Assembly (NCBI RefSeq): GCF_046774425.1
Contig: NZ_CP177248.1
Location: 682,001 to 746,000, forward strand
DNA from: Malacoplasma muris
GTDB taxonomy: Bacteria > Bacillota_I > Bacilli_A > Mycoplasmatales > Mycoplasmoidaceae
Reading direction: 5' to 3'
Length of the DNA stretch: 64,000 nt
Shown here: piece by piece, positions 24,035-35,242 of the stretch
How positions within the stretch are numbered: the stretch's first letter is position 1
Layout: each line of letters begins with the position of its first letter
Notes under the pieces: generated by a model
The model's database searches: none
The model's input: only the letters and a program-made list of their open reading frames with translations
Told to the model about the DNA's origin: nothing
Position numbers and translations under genes: made by a program

Positions 24035-24481
24035 TTATCTACCGATGTTTAAATATTCTAATACATTATATTGGTTATTAATCATTTCTTTTTCATCTTC
24101 AGGAGTTTGATGATCATATCCTAATAAGTGAAATATACCATGACTAATTAAAAACATTAATTCTCTATTAACTGAATGATTATATTCTTTAGCTTGAGAA
24201 ATAACTTTTTCTTTACATAAAAATATTTCGCCAAGTAATTCTGTTCTTATTGAGCTATTAGAATCTCACATTGAAAAAGTGATAACATCTGTAACATAAT
24301 TCTTTTTTCTAAATTTACTATTTATTATTTGTATTTCTTTCTCATCTACAATATTCAATTCAAAAAAATAAGTACCTTTCATAGATTCAAATTTAAAAAT
24401 GTAAGCTAGCATTCTTTTAATTATTTTTTTCTGATCTATAGTTATAAAATTTGTTTTATCTTGCAGTTGCATTTTTAACAT
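24035..24481 (-). CDS. ybeY: Endoribonuclease YbeY
   Basis: Zinc-dependent RNase involved in 16S rRNA 3' processing and ribosome quality control. The metal-binding signature is complete: HGIFHLLGYDHQ near residue 117. The preceding VTDVITFSMWD block contains a UGA Trp. 148 aa, normal length. Downstream neighbour dgkA starts one base after the stop. Confidence 0.94.
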
Positions 24482-24495
24482 ATTTAAAACCTATC

Positions 24496-24858
24496 CTAAA
24501 AAATATTGTCAAATATATAAAGTAAAAGAATTTCTTTATTTGTGTTGATAAATAAATTATAAATATTATTTTCAATAACTAAATATTTATTTAGAGTTAT
24601 AAAATAACTATTATTTTCAATATAGTAATTTGCAATTTTAAATTCTAGTTTTTTATTATTATATTTAAAAGAAAAATTAGCACCTTTCCAAACATTAATT
24701 TTATTATTTTTCACAACTTGCACAATTTGTGTTTGATTTGTTTCAACTATAGTTCCAACAGTCACATTTTGAACTTTATAAAATAAAGAAAAACCAAAGA
24801 ATGTTGTTAAAGAAAAAAATAGACCAATTAATCCATATTTAAGTTTTTTATTTACCAT
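24496..24858 (-). CDS. Small single-pass membrane protein linked to the C39 exporter
   Basis: I do not recognise this 120-aa protein. A basic N-terminus (MVNKKLKYG) precedes one hydrophobic segment (about residues 8-26), after which a beta-rich extracytoplasmic part follows. Its ATG overlaps the end of the C39-peptidase ABC exporter gene by 11 bp, so translation is coupled. Placement suggests an accessory subunit of that exporter, for example a reduced membrane-fusion type partner. That is inference from context only; there is no HlyD-like coiled coil. Confidence 0.7.
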   Translation of the reverse strand: MVNKKLKYGLIGLFFSLTTFFGFSLFYKVQNVTVGTIVETNQTQIVQVVKNNKINVWKGANFSFKYNNKKLEFKIANYYIENNSYFITLNKYLVIENNIYNLFINTNKEILLLYIFDNIF

Positions 24859-26857
24859 TTATTTCTATCCTATTTTTAAAATATTTATAACATTTTTTAT
24901 TATGAGATATTCAAAGAACAAAATTATCCTTTTCAAGATGATTTTTAACTTCACCATAAATAACATTGTCTAGTTTATTATTTATATTTGAAAATGATTC
25001 ATCTAACAATATAACCTTATTTTTTGAATGAAGAATGCTAATTAAATTTAAAACTTGCTTTTCCCCCTTACTAAAATCCTTATTAGATAAATTAATATTG
25101 ACTAATTTTATTAATTTAGTTGCTATATCTTTTGTTACTAAATCAGAATTCATAATTTTTGTAAAATCTTTAGAAACCAAACATGCATCACTAGGCAAAT
25201 AAATAATATTGTCAAACAAACCTTTTTGATCTAAACAATTAATTGGTAAATTATTGATAATAATTTGATTATCTATTTTATCAAGATAATTTAAAGATAG
25301 TATTTTAAACAAAGTTGTCTTACCACATCCATTTTTTCCAATAATTAAATCTCCATTATTAATTGTCATATTAAAATTTTTAAATATGCAATTTTTGCCA
25401 TAATTAAAATTAAGATTATTAATTTTTATTTTTTCTACACTATTTATTTTTATACCTTTTTTAAAATTTAAATTTCCTATATTTAAAAAGTCATTCAAAA
25501 TCTTTTTGGATTTTTTATAGAATGGAATGCTGCATCAATAATTAAAAATATCATTAATACAAGTTGTAATCATATTAAGAATTGATGTCAAAAAAATCAT
25601 ATTAGAAATAGACAAATTATTATCAAATTTTATGATGATTAGATAACTACAAATCGATATAAAAATAACAAAAATAAATTTTGTAACTGAATTATCAAAT
25701 AAATCAATTGTTAAATTAAATTTTGTATTAATTCTATTTATTCTTTGATAACTTCACAATTCTTCAAGTCAATTTTCTTTTACAATATTTAATTTACTAT
25801 TATTCTTTTCATTTAATAAAAAGCTATAAAAATTATTGAAATTAATTTCTATTTTATTTTTATTAATATGTAGATAATGGTAGTTATCATTGTTATTTTT
25901 TAGTTTAATAAAACCAAATATTACTATAAAAATAAGGTTGATAAAAATAGGGATTATAAATAAATAAGATGTAAAAAAAATTATAGAAAATAGTATAACA
26001 AATGTTATTAAATCAGATATTAAACCTGGTATATCAAAATACTTATGCATAATTAGTTTTGATATAGCTATGGGATGTTCATAAATAATTTCTTTACTAT
26101 ATTTATCAAAATAATCTAGATTTTTATAATTAATAATTCTTGCATATATTAATATATTTTCTTTAAATATAGATTCATACTTTTTTATTTTAATTATATT
26201 AATTACATAATTAATTAAAAAATTAAAAATGTAAGTTGAAATAAAAAATATTGAAAAATAAAACAGTTCACTTATTAATTCCAATGGAACAACTTTATCA
26301 ATTATTATTTTTATGAATGAATTTCCAATAACACATAAAATAGTAGAAATAAGATCAACAAAAATAAACATAAAAATAAAAAAGTACATATTTGGTAAAT
26401 TAAATTGATTTTTATTTGTAGAGTGTAGACATTGATTGTCATTAATTACTTTCTTTTTTATAGATATATAAATTCCTGTAAAAATATTTTTAAATTCATC
26501 ATATGTATACTTTTTTATTTCACTACAGCTATCATATACAGTTATTGTATTATTGGTTTTATTACAAATCACATAATGATACCCATCTTCATTTAAAAGA
26601 CATGTTACAAATAAAGTGTTATTTTCAATTTTTTTAAATGTATCAAATTCTAGTTTATAACTCTCTAATTCTAATCCAATTTTACTTGCTAATATTTCTA
26701 AATCATAAATAGAAATTTTATCACCATCATAATTTAATATATTGTATAAATCTAATTTAGATAGTTTTTCTTCTTGATAAAAAAAATTTTGAAGTGTAGT
26801 TAATACACATATACCACATTCATTTTCATTATCTTGATTAATTACATGTAATTTCAT
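24848..26857 (-). CDS. ABC exporter with N-terminal C39 leader peptidase
   Basis: A 669-aa fused peptidase-transporter of the bacteriocin/ComA type: it cleaves a double-glycine leader while exporting the peptide. The C39 domain shows catalytic Cys14 (NENECGIC), His94 (DGYHYVIC) and Asp109 (VYDSC). Hydrophobic segments follow (about residues 150-330), then an ABC domain with Walker A GKNGCGKTT (about 507), signature SKGEKQ, Walker B VILLDES and the H-loop ISHN. All catalytic motifs look intact. First gene of the operon that continues to 17772. No precursor peptide with a GG leader is visible within 250 bp. The nearest GGAGG lies 20 bases before the ATG. Confidence 0.92.
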
Positions 26858-27035
26858 AATTTTAAATATTCAAATATCCTCCATATATATAAACGAAATA
26901 AAAATGGCAAAAATCTAATTTATTGTAGAATTTTTATAAATATTTTTACAATAATAAATAACCATCATTATTTTTTAAATTATTAAAGAATGAATAAGTT
27001 TTATAAAAATATTTAATTTAAGTGTTACAAATAAT

Positions 27036-27069
27036 AAAAATATCCATAATCTTGTATTGATTATGGATA
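27036..27069 (-). terminator. Terminator after the M60 peptidase gene
   Basis: Perfect 11-bp arms (TATCCATAATC at 27041-27051, complement at 27059-27069), followed on the minus strand by TTTTTATTATT. It separates the surface peptidase gene from the C39 exporter operon. Confidence 0.8.
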
Positions 27070-27123
27070 TAAATTAATTACTTTGATTTTTAAATTCTAA
27101 TTTAATGAAAAATTGTAATTAAA

Positions 27124-30100
27124 TTAAGACAAATAAATGTTTTTACCAAAAGTCATGATGTAATTTAAATATAATGGTTTATCTTCCCTGGTAACAATTT
27201 TTACTTTTAAACTTGAATTGTTTTTAGAGTGATAATTAAATAAGCTTGCATTATAAATAGTGTTATTTGAATTAGGGGTAATAGTTTCTATAAGTTGATC
27301 ATTTATATATAAATCAAAACTAGATAAATTATTGCCTAACTGACCTATTAAAGAAAAACCTTTGGCATTATTTAAAGTGAATTCAAGAACACTATTTTTT
27401 TGTGTTGTTTTCAAATAAATGTTATTTATTGCAGATATATTTGATGCATCATTTTTATGATATTCTCATTTTTCGTCTGCAATAATGTTGGAATTGTTTA
27501 TTCCAAAAGTTTGGCCTAAATACAGATATTCTTTTGTAGAAGGTCTTACTCAGCTCAATTTAACCCCATTCATAGTATTAAACATTTGAACTCTGATTTT
27601 CTTAAAATTACCTGATTTAGTTAAATTAATAGCTGTTTTTTGGCCACTGTTTTTCATTGAGTCATAAACACCATCATATAAAATTTGTTCATTAGAATTA
27701 TTATCAGAATAGCCTATTATTTTTATTTTTGATGGCTTATTTGGTTTTGAATAATCAGAATAGTTACCAAAAATCAATGATTCTACATTTGTACTTTTAA
27801 TAAAATTAATATCAAAATCTAAAATTGGATTCTTCAATCTATCATCATAGTCATAATTATCAATGAAAAATTCTGCTTCTGAATTATAATCATTTAATGT
27901 TTCAATTCTATTATTATTTATACTTGATGTTAAATTATAATCAATATTTGGTGATAAAAAGGATGAAGAGGAATTAAAATCATAATCACTAAAATTAAAT
28001 AAAGAAGATGATGATTCAGTAAAAATTCTTTTATCAACTTCACGTGGTTTATATAAATATTTTGAATCAGCAATGATTTCTGGAAAAGTTTGACTAATTT
28101 GATTTGTTAAGCTAAAAATTAAAGAATTATTAAATAAATCAATTTTTTTATTATCTAAATAAATTTCTTGTCCAAAATATATCTCTTCATTATCTAAAAT
28201 TTTCTTAACTAACAAATTTTCAATTTCTAGTACCTCACCTTTTTTCATGCTTTTATCATAAATTTTTGAAAATCCAAAACTTTCATTATGATCAAGGTTT
28301 ACTTTAGTGTTATTAGCATAAAGAGCATAATTTTGTGAATATTTGCTCTTAAATGTATAATTTCCATCTTTAGGAGCAACAAATTTATATTTAATTCTTG
28401 CTCCTATTTTTTTAGATTTATATTCACCATTTAGTATTCCAGTGAAACTTACATTATTAAAATTACTTATTGGCATTTTTGCAAATGGAGATTGATTATT
28501 TTTTAACTCTGATAATAATTGATCATTAGTTTGAGTTGCACTAGAAAAATCAAAAAGTTCTAGAGTTGGTCTATTAATTACTTGTCTTACTTTAATTTTA
28601 AATCTATATTCTGAAACATAATTATCAGGTTTATTAGTTCAATTACCAGGAATAATTGAAACATCAAATTCATCAATTTCACTAACCTTTTGATTATTTG
28701 GTCTATAAATAACTTTTTTGGGATTATTAGGATCAACTTCTAAGCTACCTCCCAATTTTGTTGAACTTTCTGGAGTCTTTAGAGTTCAATTAAAATTTGT
28801 GTTTGTTGATACAACCATGTTTTCAAAATCAAAAGTATATTGTTCTAGTCCTGGAATTTCAAAAGCTGGAAGTGTATCACCAGTGTAATCATAACTTTTG
28901 CTACTTTCATTATACAAGTAGGTTCCTGATGCATACTGGTTAGCAACAAAATCTATTGCTTTATATTTTTTAAGTTTATCAATAGTTGCTTTTTCTTCAG
29001 TTGATGCACTGTTATAATTTTCTGGTCAATTATCATGTCATCACTTTCTATAAATTTCAAAAGCAGGTCAAAAATTCAATTGAAGTGTTTCACTAATTCT
29101 TTCAATTTCTTCCATTGCTGTTCAACCTGGTGTATCATTTCTATGATTTATGATATCACTTCTAGCATAATCAACAAAGTTTTTTGACCCCATTAAAAAT
29201 AATAATAAAGAATAAATTGGATATTCATTAACACTATTCTCAGCTTTTGTTAAAAGGTTCTTAATTATTGAATATGGTGTATTTAAATATGGTCAACTAA
29301 TATTTGTGTTGGCTTTTATATCTTCACCAGTTCAATTTATTTCATTTCTAAATCTAGTAACATCAGATAGCACTGATAAATTAAATGCTGTAACAACATT
29401 TGTAGCACCATGTGTTTTCTTTTTAAAAAATGCTTCATTTTGTTCAAAATTATGATTTATTTCATGAAAGAATCCTCAAGAAGTATTTGAATTAAAACTA
29501 TCATATCAATCTTTTGAAATAAATGCTCTAGAACCTCAATTACTATTACAATATAATTTATTCCCACCTCCATAGGCTAAATTCCCACCTCAAATATCAT
29601 CACAAAATAACATATTTATTCTATGACTATTTTGAATTTCAATAGTATCATTACCTGCAAAATAATTACTTAAATATAAGTATTGATTCCATCTTTTAAA
29701 AGAGTCTTTAGGATAAACAACATTATCAAGTGATAAATGTCCAATTTCATTTAAATCAGTAAATGACATTGTAAACGAAAAGTAAGTGCTCACCCCTTGA
29801 AAAACTGGTGCTAATTTTTGAGATCTAAGTAGTTCTATTTGATTATCTCATTCTTTTTGAGTCGTTATACCATCTTGATAAAAAAGACCTGGAACTGCAT
29901 TTCTAACTGTAAATACTATATTTTGACTTCTTTGTGAGTAACTTAAATCAGAATTATTATTCATTTTTTTAAGATTAAAAGAAATACCACCACCAAATGG
30001 AGAACCAATTTTTAATGTTTTACTATTTTCATTTAAACGAAAATATGTTCTCACAAATGGATAACGATTTGACATTTTTCCGGTGTTATTTTTATCATAG

Positions 30101-31005
30101 TTATCTCAAAGGTTATCATTAATTACAAACTCAAAACTAGAAATATTATTTTTAACAAATTCTCATGATTGATTATCAAAAGAGATTTCAATTACTTCAC
30201 CAGCAGGAGCATATAATCCTAATGGAATAACACCTGGCATCCCATAATTAGATATAGTATATTTTTTTGTCACTGAATCAATATTATTAATATTATTTAT
30301 GTACATATCATCAGCAGCTCTATGTTTTTTTAAAGTTCCTTTTTCTATTTCTTGTTTAATTCATGTTTCATCATTATATTTTACTTTACTTCCTGAAATT
30401 TCAACATAACTACCATCATTATTTATTACTCTTTCATTAAACACAACATCAAAACCATCTATCCTATTTGAACCATTACCAAAAAAATTATTACCTTGAG
30501 AATTTACATTCTTTAATTTGTAATTTCTTTTTTGAGAAGGGTAAACAAAACCATGTGAATCATGATACTTATTTCATGCTTCACTACTATAATATTCAGT
30601 TTGAACATTTCTTTCTTTAGTTGCAATATCATCAATTTTTAAAATACCAATAGATGTTAATAAATCATTTTGTGCAAATGATTTATCAATAAGTGAATCA
30701 CTAGGAGTTATAGGTACACCAGGTTCTGGTTTTTCTGGCTCTATTGGATTTGGATCAGGAGTTGGTGTAGGATTAGGATCAGGGGTAGGGGTTGGATTAG
30801 GAGTTGGTGTAGGATTTGTAGGTTCAGTTGGGTTTGAAGGCTCTATTGGTTTTGAATCAGGAGTAGAAGGAATTGAAGAATTATCATTGTTTAAATTATT
30901 GTTTGAGGCAGAACAAGAAGTAGCAATCATTGAAGTAACAATTGCAATAGATGAAGTAGCTGCAAATAAAGAAAAAACTTTCTTTTTTAAATTTTTATTT
31001 TTCAT
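27124..31005 (-). CDS. M60-family (gingipain/enhancin-like) metallopeptidase lipoprotein
   Basis: A 1293-aa lipoprotein (lipobox ATSC, Cys31). A proline-rich linker made of PTPNPTPTPDP-type repeats (about residues 45-95) projects it from the membrane. The gluzincin motif HEINH is at residues 514-518 (WGFFHEINHNFEQN), followed further on by the Glu-containing segment expected for M60-like peptidases. A PA14-like beta domain (YKFVAPKDGNYTF, about 868-880) and a carbohydrate-binding-like region (residues 1000-1090) come after. M60-like enzymes are known to attack host mucins and other glycoproteins; a role in mucosal colonisation is an inference. UGA codons for Trp are numerous. Single transcript with its own promoter and terminator. 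Confidence 0.87.
30730..30860 (-). repeat. Tandem Pro-Thr/Asp-Pro coding repeat
   Basis: Imperfect 6- to 18-base units coding for PT, NPT and DPNP steps within the linker of the M60 lipoprotein. Units such as GGAGTTGGTGTAGGATTA (plus-strand reading) recur. Such repeats can change length by slippage while staying in frame. Confidence 0.6.
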
Positions 31006-31059
31006 AATTTTAATCCTAACAAATTAACTTATAATAAGTGTTTTTATATTTGTAACTAA

Positions 31060-31087
31060 ATTATAGTATATATTTTGAACAAAGCAA
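31060..31087 (-). promoter_or_regulatory. Promoter of the M60 lipoprotein gene
   Basis: TTGCTT (31082-31087) and TATAAT (31060-31065) are separated by 16 bases on the minus strand, about 55 bases before the ATG. The SD is TTAGGATTAAAATT. The rest of 31006-31315 holds only a weak hairpin at 31198-31216 after the hydrolase gene. Confidence 0.55.
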
Positions 31088-31195
31088 AATTACAAAGTTT
31101 TTACAATAAATGTATTTATAAATATATTCAAAAAACAAATTAAATAGAATTAATGTTTATAATTTTTAGCTTAATTTAATAAAAATATAAAATGC

Positions 31196-31216
31196 AAAAC
31201 CATGCTTTAGCATGTA
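31196..31216 (-). terminator. Possible weak terminator after the alpha/beta hydrolase
   Basis: CATGC TTTA GCATG hairpin (31201-31214) followed on the minus strand by GGTTTTGCATTTT. The stem is short and the T tract interrupted. Confidence 0.35.
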
Positions 31217-31315
31217 TTACACTTTATATTTAAGATAATTATTAATATTGATAAATTTATACTATTTTATTGTTTTGTAATTTTAGTTATAGAATACAAA
31301 ACTAATATTAATATT

Positions 31316-32110
31316 TTAATTTGATTCAATAAAAGATATAACAAGATTATAGTATTTATTTAATTCTTCAATAAAAGGTAAATGACCTGAATTTTCAAAA
31401 AGTTCGATTTTAAAATTTTGTTTTTTAACAAACAATTTAGTTGCTGTTTTATAGTCAATAATACCATAATGTTTCCCCAAAATTAATAATGTTGGAACAC
31501 TAATTAATTTTTCTAATTTTTTTAATGTAATCATATTAGATAGTGATGACATATTTACTAATAACTTAACAAATTTGTTTCTGTGTTCTAATTGATATTT
31601 TGTTTCTTCAAGAATATCTGGATGGTTTTCATTATCAAAAAATTCTAAATGATTCTTATATAAAACTTTTTGCATTTCAAATGTTTCTTTATTATTTTTG
31701 GGATTAAATTTAACTACATTAAGCAATTTTAAACTATAACTTGAATTCATAGGTGTAACCATCACTAATTTTTTAATTAATTCTGGAATCATAGTACTAA
31801 CCATACCAACAATCCCTCCACCCATTGAATGACCAATTAAATAAAAATCTTTAAAATCCATTAATTTAATTCACTCTACAACAGATAATGCAAGATTATA
31901 TGGAGATAACACAGATAAATCTTTAGCTTCTGTTATTCCATGTCCAGGTAATTCAAAAGCATAATAATCATAATCTTTTAATAAATTTGCAAATCCATTA
32001 TGATATTTTGACATAGTAGCAAAACCATGTATAAATACTATTGTACCCTTTGATTTATTTTTAGATTTTTGATAATGATATTTATAATCTTTTATTTCAA
32101 GTAATTTCAT
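31316..32110 (-). CDS. Alpha/beta hydrolase
   Basis: A 264-aa cytosolic esterase/lipase-like protein. It has the oxyanion segment FIHGFATMSKYH near residue 27, the nucleophile elbow GHSMGGG (about residue 93), a turn LILGKHYGIID where the acidic residue is expected, and the catalytic His in NSGHLPFIE near the C-terminus. The SD AGGAG precedes the ATG. Substrate unknown; mycoplasma relatives are often annotated as triacylglycerol lipase or esterase. Whether it is cotranscribed with the MATE gene upstream (207 bp gap) is unclear. Confidence 0.88.
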
Positions 32111-32317
32111 AAAATTAATACTCCTAATAAACCATTTTTATAATACAACATTATTATGCATTAAATTATTTATTAAGATTATTTGAATATAATAATGTTT
32201 TAAATTTACTTATAAAATAAATTATAAATAACTTATAATTACAAGCTATTAATCATATTCTATATATGAACTTTATTAATATATTTGTTGCAAACAAAAA
32301 TAATATAATTTAAATTT

Positions 32318-34012
32318 CTAACTATATTTTTTTGAAATAAAACTTTGTTTATTATTGTATTTGTAAAGAAATAAAATTGTACAAATAAAGATAATAATAG
32401 AAGAAAGTAAAATATTTGTAAATCCTGTAAATACCATAACAAATATAGATGATGTGGATGTAGCAATAGAACTCATTGTAAATAAAACAGGATAAAAAGT
32501 AATAGCACCTTGCATAATAGATAAAATAGTATTCATCAACTTCTTATTTGCTGATTGAAAAATTGCAAGTCCTGATATTGATAAAGAAATAAATGGAAAT
32601 TGCAAAAACATTGAAGCTAATAAAATTAATAAGTTATGTTTATCATAATTATCTTTAACATTTAAAGCAACTAAAATACTATTTACATTAGGTACTAAAG
32701 CAAATACAAATGTGATTACAATTATTGAATATATTAATGAATAGATAGTTCCAATTCAAAATGTTTTCTTAACTCTATCATATCTCTTAATTGAATAGTT
32801 ATAACTAATAATAGGTCTTAATCCATCTATGATACCAAAAATCGCAAAGAAAAATAAATTATAAATTGGACTTGCAGCAAGTCGAGCAAATGAAAGTAAA
32901 GCATTATTATCAATATTACCAACTGTATTCATAAATATTGGTACATAAACTATGTTTGCAATTGCCAAACTTAATTCACGTAAAAATGTACTAGATCCTA
33001 ACATTATGGAGTTAAGCACAATTTTAAAATCAATTTTATAATCTTTTAAATAACTAAATAAAATAGTTGTTTTATTTTTATGATTTAAATAGTATAAATA
33101 TCCAATTAAAGTACTAAAGTTAATAAACTGGCCTAAAAAAGTAGCTAATCCACCACCCATAATTCCAATTTTTGCAAAAATAATAAAAATAACATCCAAT
33201 ATAATGTTTAAAAAATTACAAATAACACCTATAATTGTAGGTATTAAACTATTATTTTCACCTCTTAAATAAAATACTATTAAGTTTGTAAAACATGAAA
33301 AAATAATACTTCCATTTACAAAATAAACGTATCTACTTGCCTGATAAACAATGCCATCATAATATGTATCAAAATAGTTTCTTAATTCATCCACTGTTAT
33401 TGATGTAGATATTCCTTGCAATACATCATCTTTGATTGTTTGCGAACTTGGCATCATTGCAGATAAAATATAATTTTGAATAACTATCATAATAACAGTT
33501 GATATTATACTGAAAATAAAAGAACTATAAATTGTTGAGATAATTACTTTTCTTCTTAAATCAAATTCTTGTGTTGCTGAATATTTGCTAAACAAAACAG
33601 CACCACCTGCACTTATTAGATAACCAAAAGACAGCACAATCAAACTAAATACTCCAACCTGATTAGATGCATAAACAATAAAATCTTTATTATTAATAGA
33701 AACTATCTCTTGCTTAGTTTCATTAACAAAATTGACAATTTTTTCATATAAATATAATTTTCCAACTGAATCAAAATAATTTCTTAAATAATTATTACCA
33801 TCTTTTGGAACTAGATTAATAATTAACATTTGATCAATAAAAATATAAATTCCAAGTAATAATGTTAATAAAAGTGATGGCAAAATTATTCTTATACTTA
33901 ATTTCCATAAATTAGAGTTTAAATAAGCTAATTTTATGTTTTCATCAGTATTAAGATTAAAATTTAAATTATTATGTGACTTACAAAAATTATTTGCTAT
34001 TTTATTTTTCAT
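32318..34012 (-). CDS. MATE-family multidrug/toxin efflux transporter
   Basis: A 564-aa polytopic membrane protein with about twelve hydrophobic segments in two halves, typical of the MATE fold. It has an N-terminal cytosolic extension of about 30 residues and a long extracytoplasmic loop (residues 70-115). Supporting segments: SAGGAVLFSKYSA, IGIMGGGLATFLGQ and ASPIYNLFFFAIFGIIDGLRPIISYNY. The family exchanges Na+ or H+ for cationic drugs. A TATAAT at 34020-34025 sits only seven bases upstream of the ATG, and no SD is visible. Confidence 0.85.
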
Positions 34013-34019
34013 ACAAAAA

Positions 34020-34025
34020 ATTATA
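34020..34025 (-). promoter_or_regulatory. Possible -10 box for a leaderless MATE transcript
   Basis: TATAAT followed by TTTTTTGT and then the ATG of the MATE gene, with no Shine-Dalgarno in the 44-bp gap. Initiation at the usual distance from this box would place the start site at or next to the ATG. Confidence 0.35.
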
Positions 34026-34056
34026 TTATTAAAACATATTTTATATAAATTCTTTT

Positions 34057-35097
34057 TTATAAAATATCATTTTCTATAATAATTTTTTCAATATAATTTA
34101 TATCTATAATATGTGATAATTCAATTTTAATAAAACTTCCCAGTAATGGATTATAAATAAAAATATATTTCATATCTTTAAGTCCATTAATTTTTAAAGC
34201 AAAATAATAAAATAATAATTGATAAAATCATTGTGTTTGAAAAATGTATTGAGAGGTTTTCAACTCTAAAACAAAATTATTATGATAAAAATCAACTTCA
34301 AATTGATTTATAAATTTAGTATGAAATTTATGATTAAAAACTGTTTTTTTGTCTATATTATCAAAATAATGCTTTTTATTATTGCAAATAGTATTACGTC
34401 CAAAAATATTTTTATGAAAATAATTTATCATGATTTGATTATCAAGTGAAATATATTCATTAGAAATAATTTCTAAAATGATTTTATTAACTCTAGAAAA
34501 TCCTTCTGTATCATTATGTTTTAATTTTATCAATGCAATTTCTTTTAAACCAAGAATATGATCAAGAAGATCTTGTTCATCTTTATTATTGGAAAAAACA
34601 AATTTTGGAGCATCTGGAAAACAAGGTAGATTAACTTTTAATCATTCAACTTTTTTGTTTATTATATTAATTAAATTTTGATTACTAATGATTTTTTTAA
34701 TATTATTTTTAAAAGCAATTTCTCCGCCCTTTCTTTGCATAGCAAATTCATAAGCTACAGATGATTTCAATTCTTCTACTAAATTGAATTCATTAATTTC
34801 TAATTTTTTTAAAAATAAAATGAAAATACCTTCCATTATTATTCCTAAGTATGATCTATCAATTCCTTCAACATGTTTTGTAATATTTAGACCATCATAT
34901 ATTACATTTTTATTGAAGAAAGAAACATAATTTTTGAATTTGGTCTTCTTTTGAAAACTGTGTTTTATTTCTTCTTTTATTACTCTTGCAATATTATTAG
35001 TTATACTATTAACTGATTTTTCTTTAATAAAATTTGTTAAAAAAGTACCATATGAATAAAAAATTTGTAATATATTATATTTATTATTAAATTGCAT
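34057..35097 (-). CDS. Conserved hypothetical protein with a possible PD-(D/E)XK nuclease core
   Basis: A 346-aa soluble protein that I do not recognise by name. Near the C-terminus a strand-turn-strand reads FEVDFYHNNFVLELKTSQ: Asp269, Glu278 and Lys280 have the spacing of a PD-(D/E)XK active site. A helix with QWFYQLLFYYFALK follows, resembling the Q-xx-Y helix of RecB-like nucleases. The N-terminal 200 residues are helical and lysine-rich. SD GAGG before the ATG. It sits 44 bp before the MATE gene, after the VWA/MoxR cluster. The nuclease assignment is tentative. Confidence 0.6.
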
Positions 35098-35173
35098 TAA
35101 AAAAACCTCTTTTATAATACTATTGCATTGTTTTCACTTATGTTCTATTTATTTTAATATATTTTACCAACAA

Positions 35174-35211
35174 TAAAAAAGACACTCATATGAGTGTCAT
35201 ATTTTTTTACT
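35174..35211 (-). terminator. Terminator after the VWA gene
   Basis: Perfect 18-base palindrome GACACTCATATGAGTGTC (35181-35198) flanked by A and T runs. It closes the VWA/MoxR cluster 30 bp after the last stop codon. Confidence 0.8.
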
Positions 35212-35242
35212 TTATTACAAATAATAGTAATTAAAATTATTT

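Noticed and set aside
26858..27123. Double-glycine precursor peptide for the C39 exporter
   Set aside because: The only short frames on either strand (for example a 17-codon frame starting MMVIYYCKN) lack a GG or GA leader and an SD.
32260..32466. Minus-strand frame overlapping the end of the MATE gene
   Set aside because: It is out of frame with the transporter, lacks an SD, and the MATE frame explains the region.
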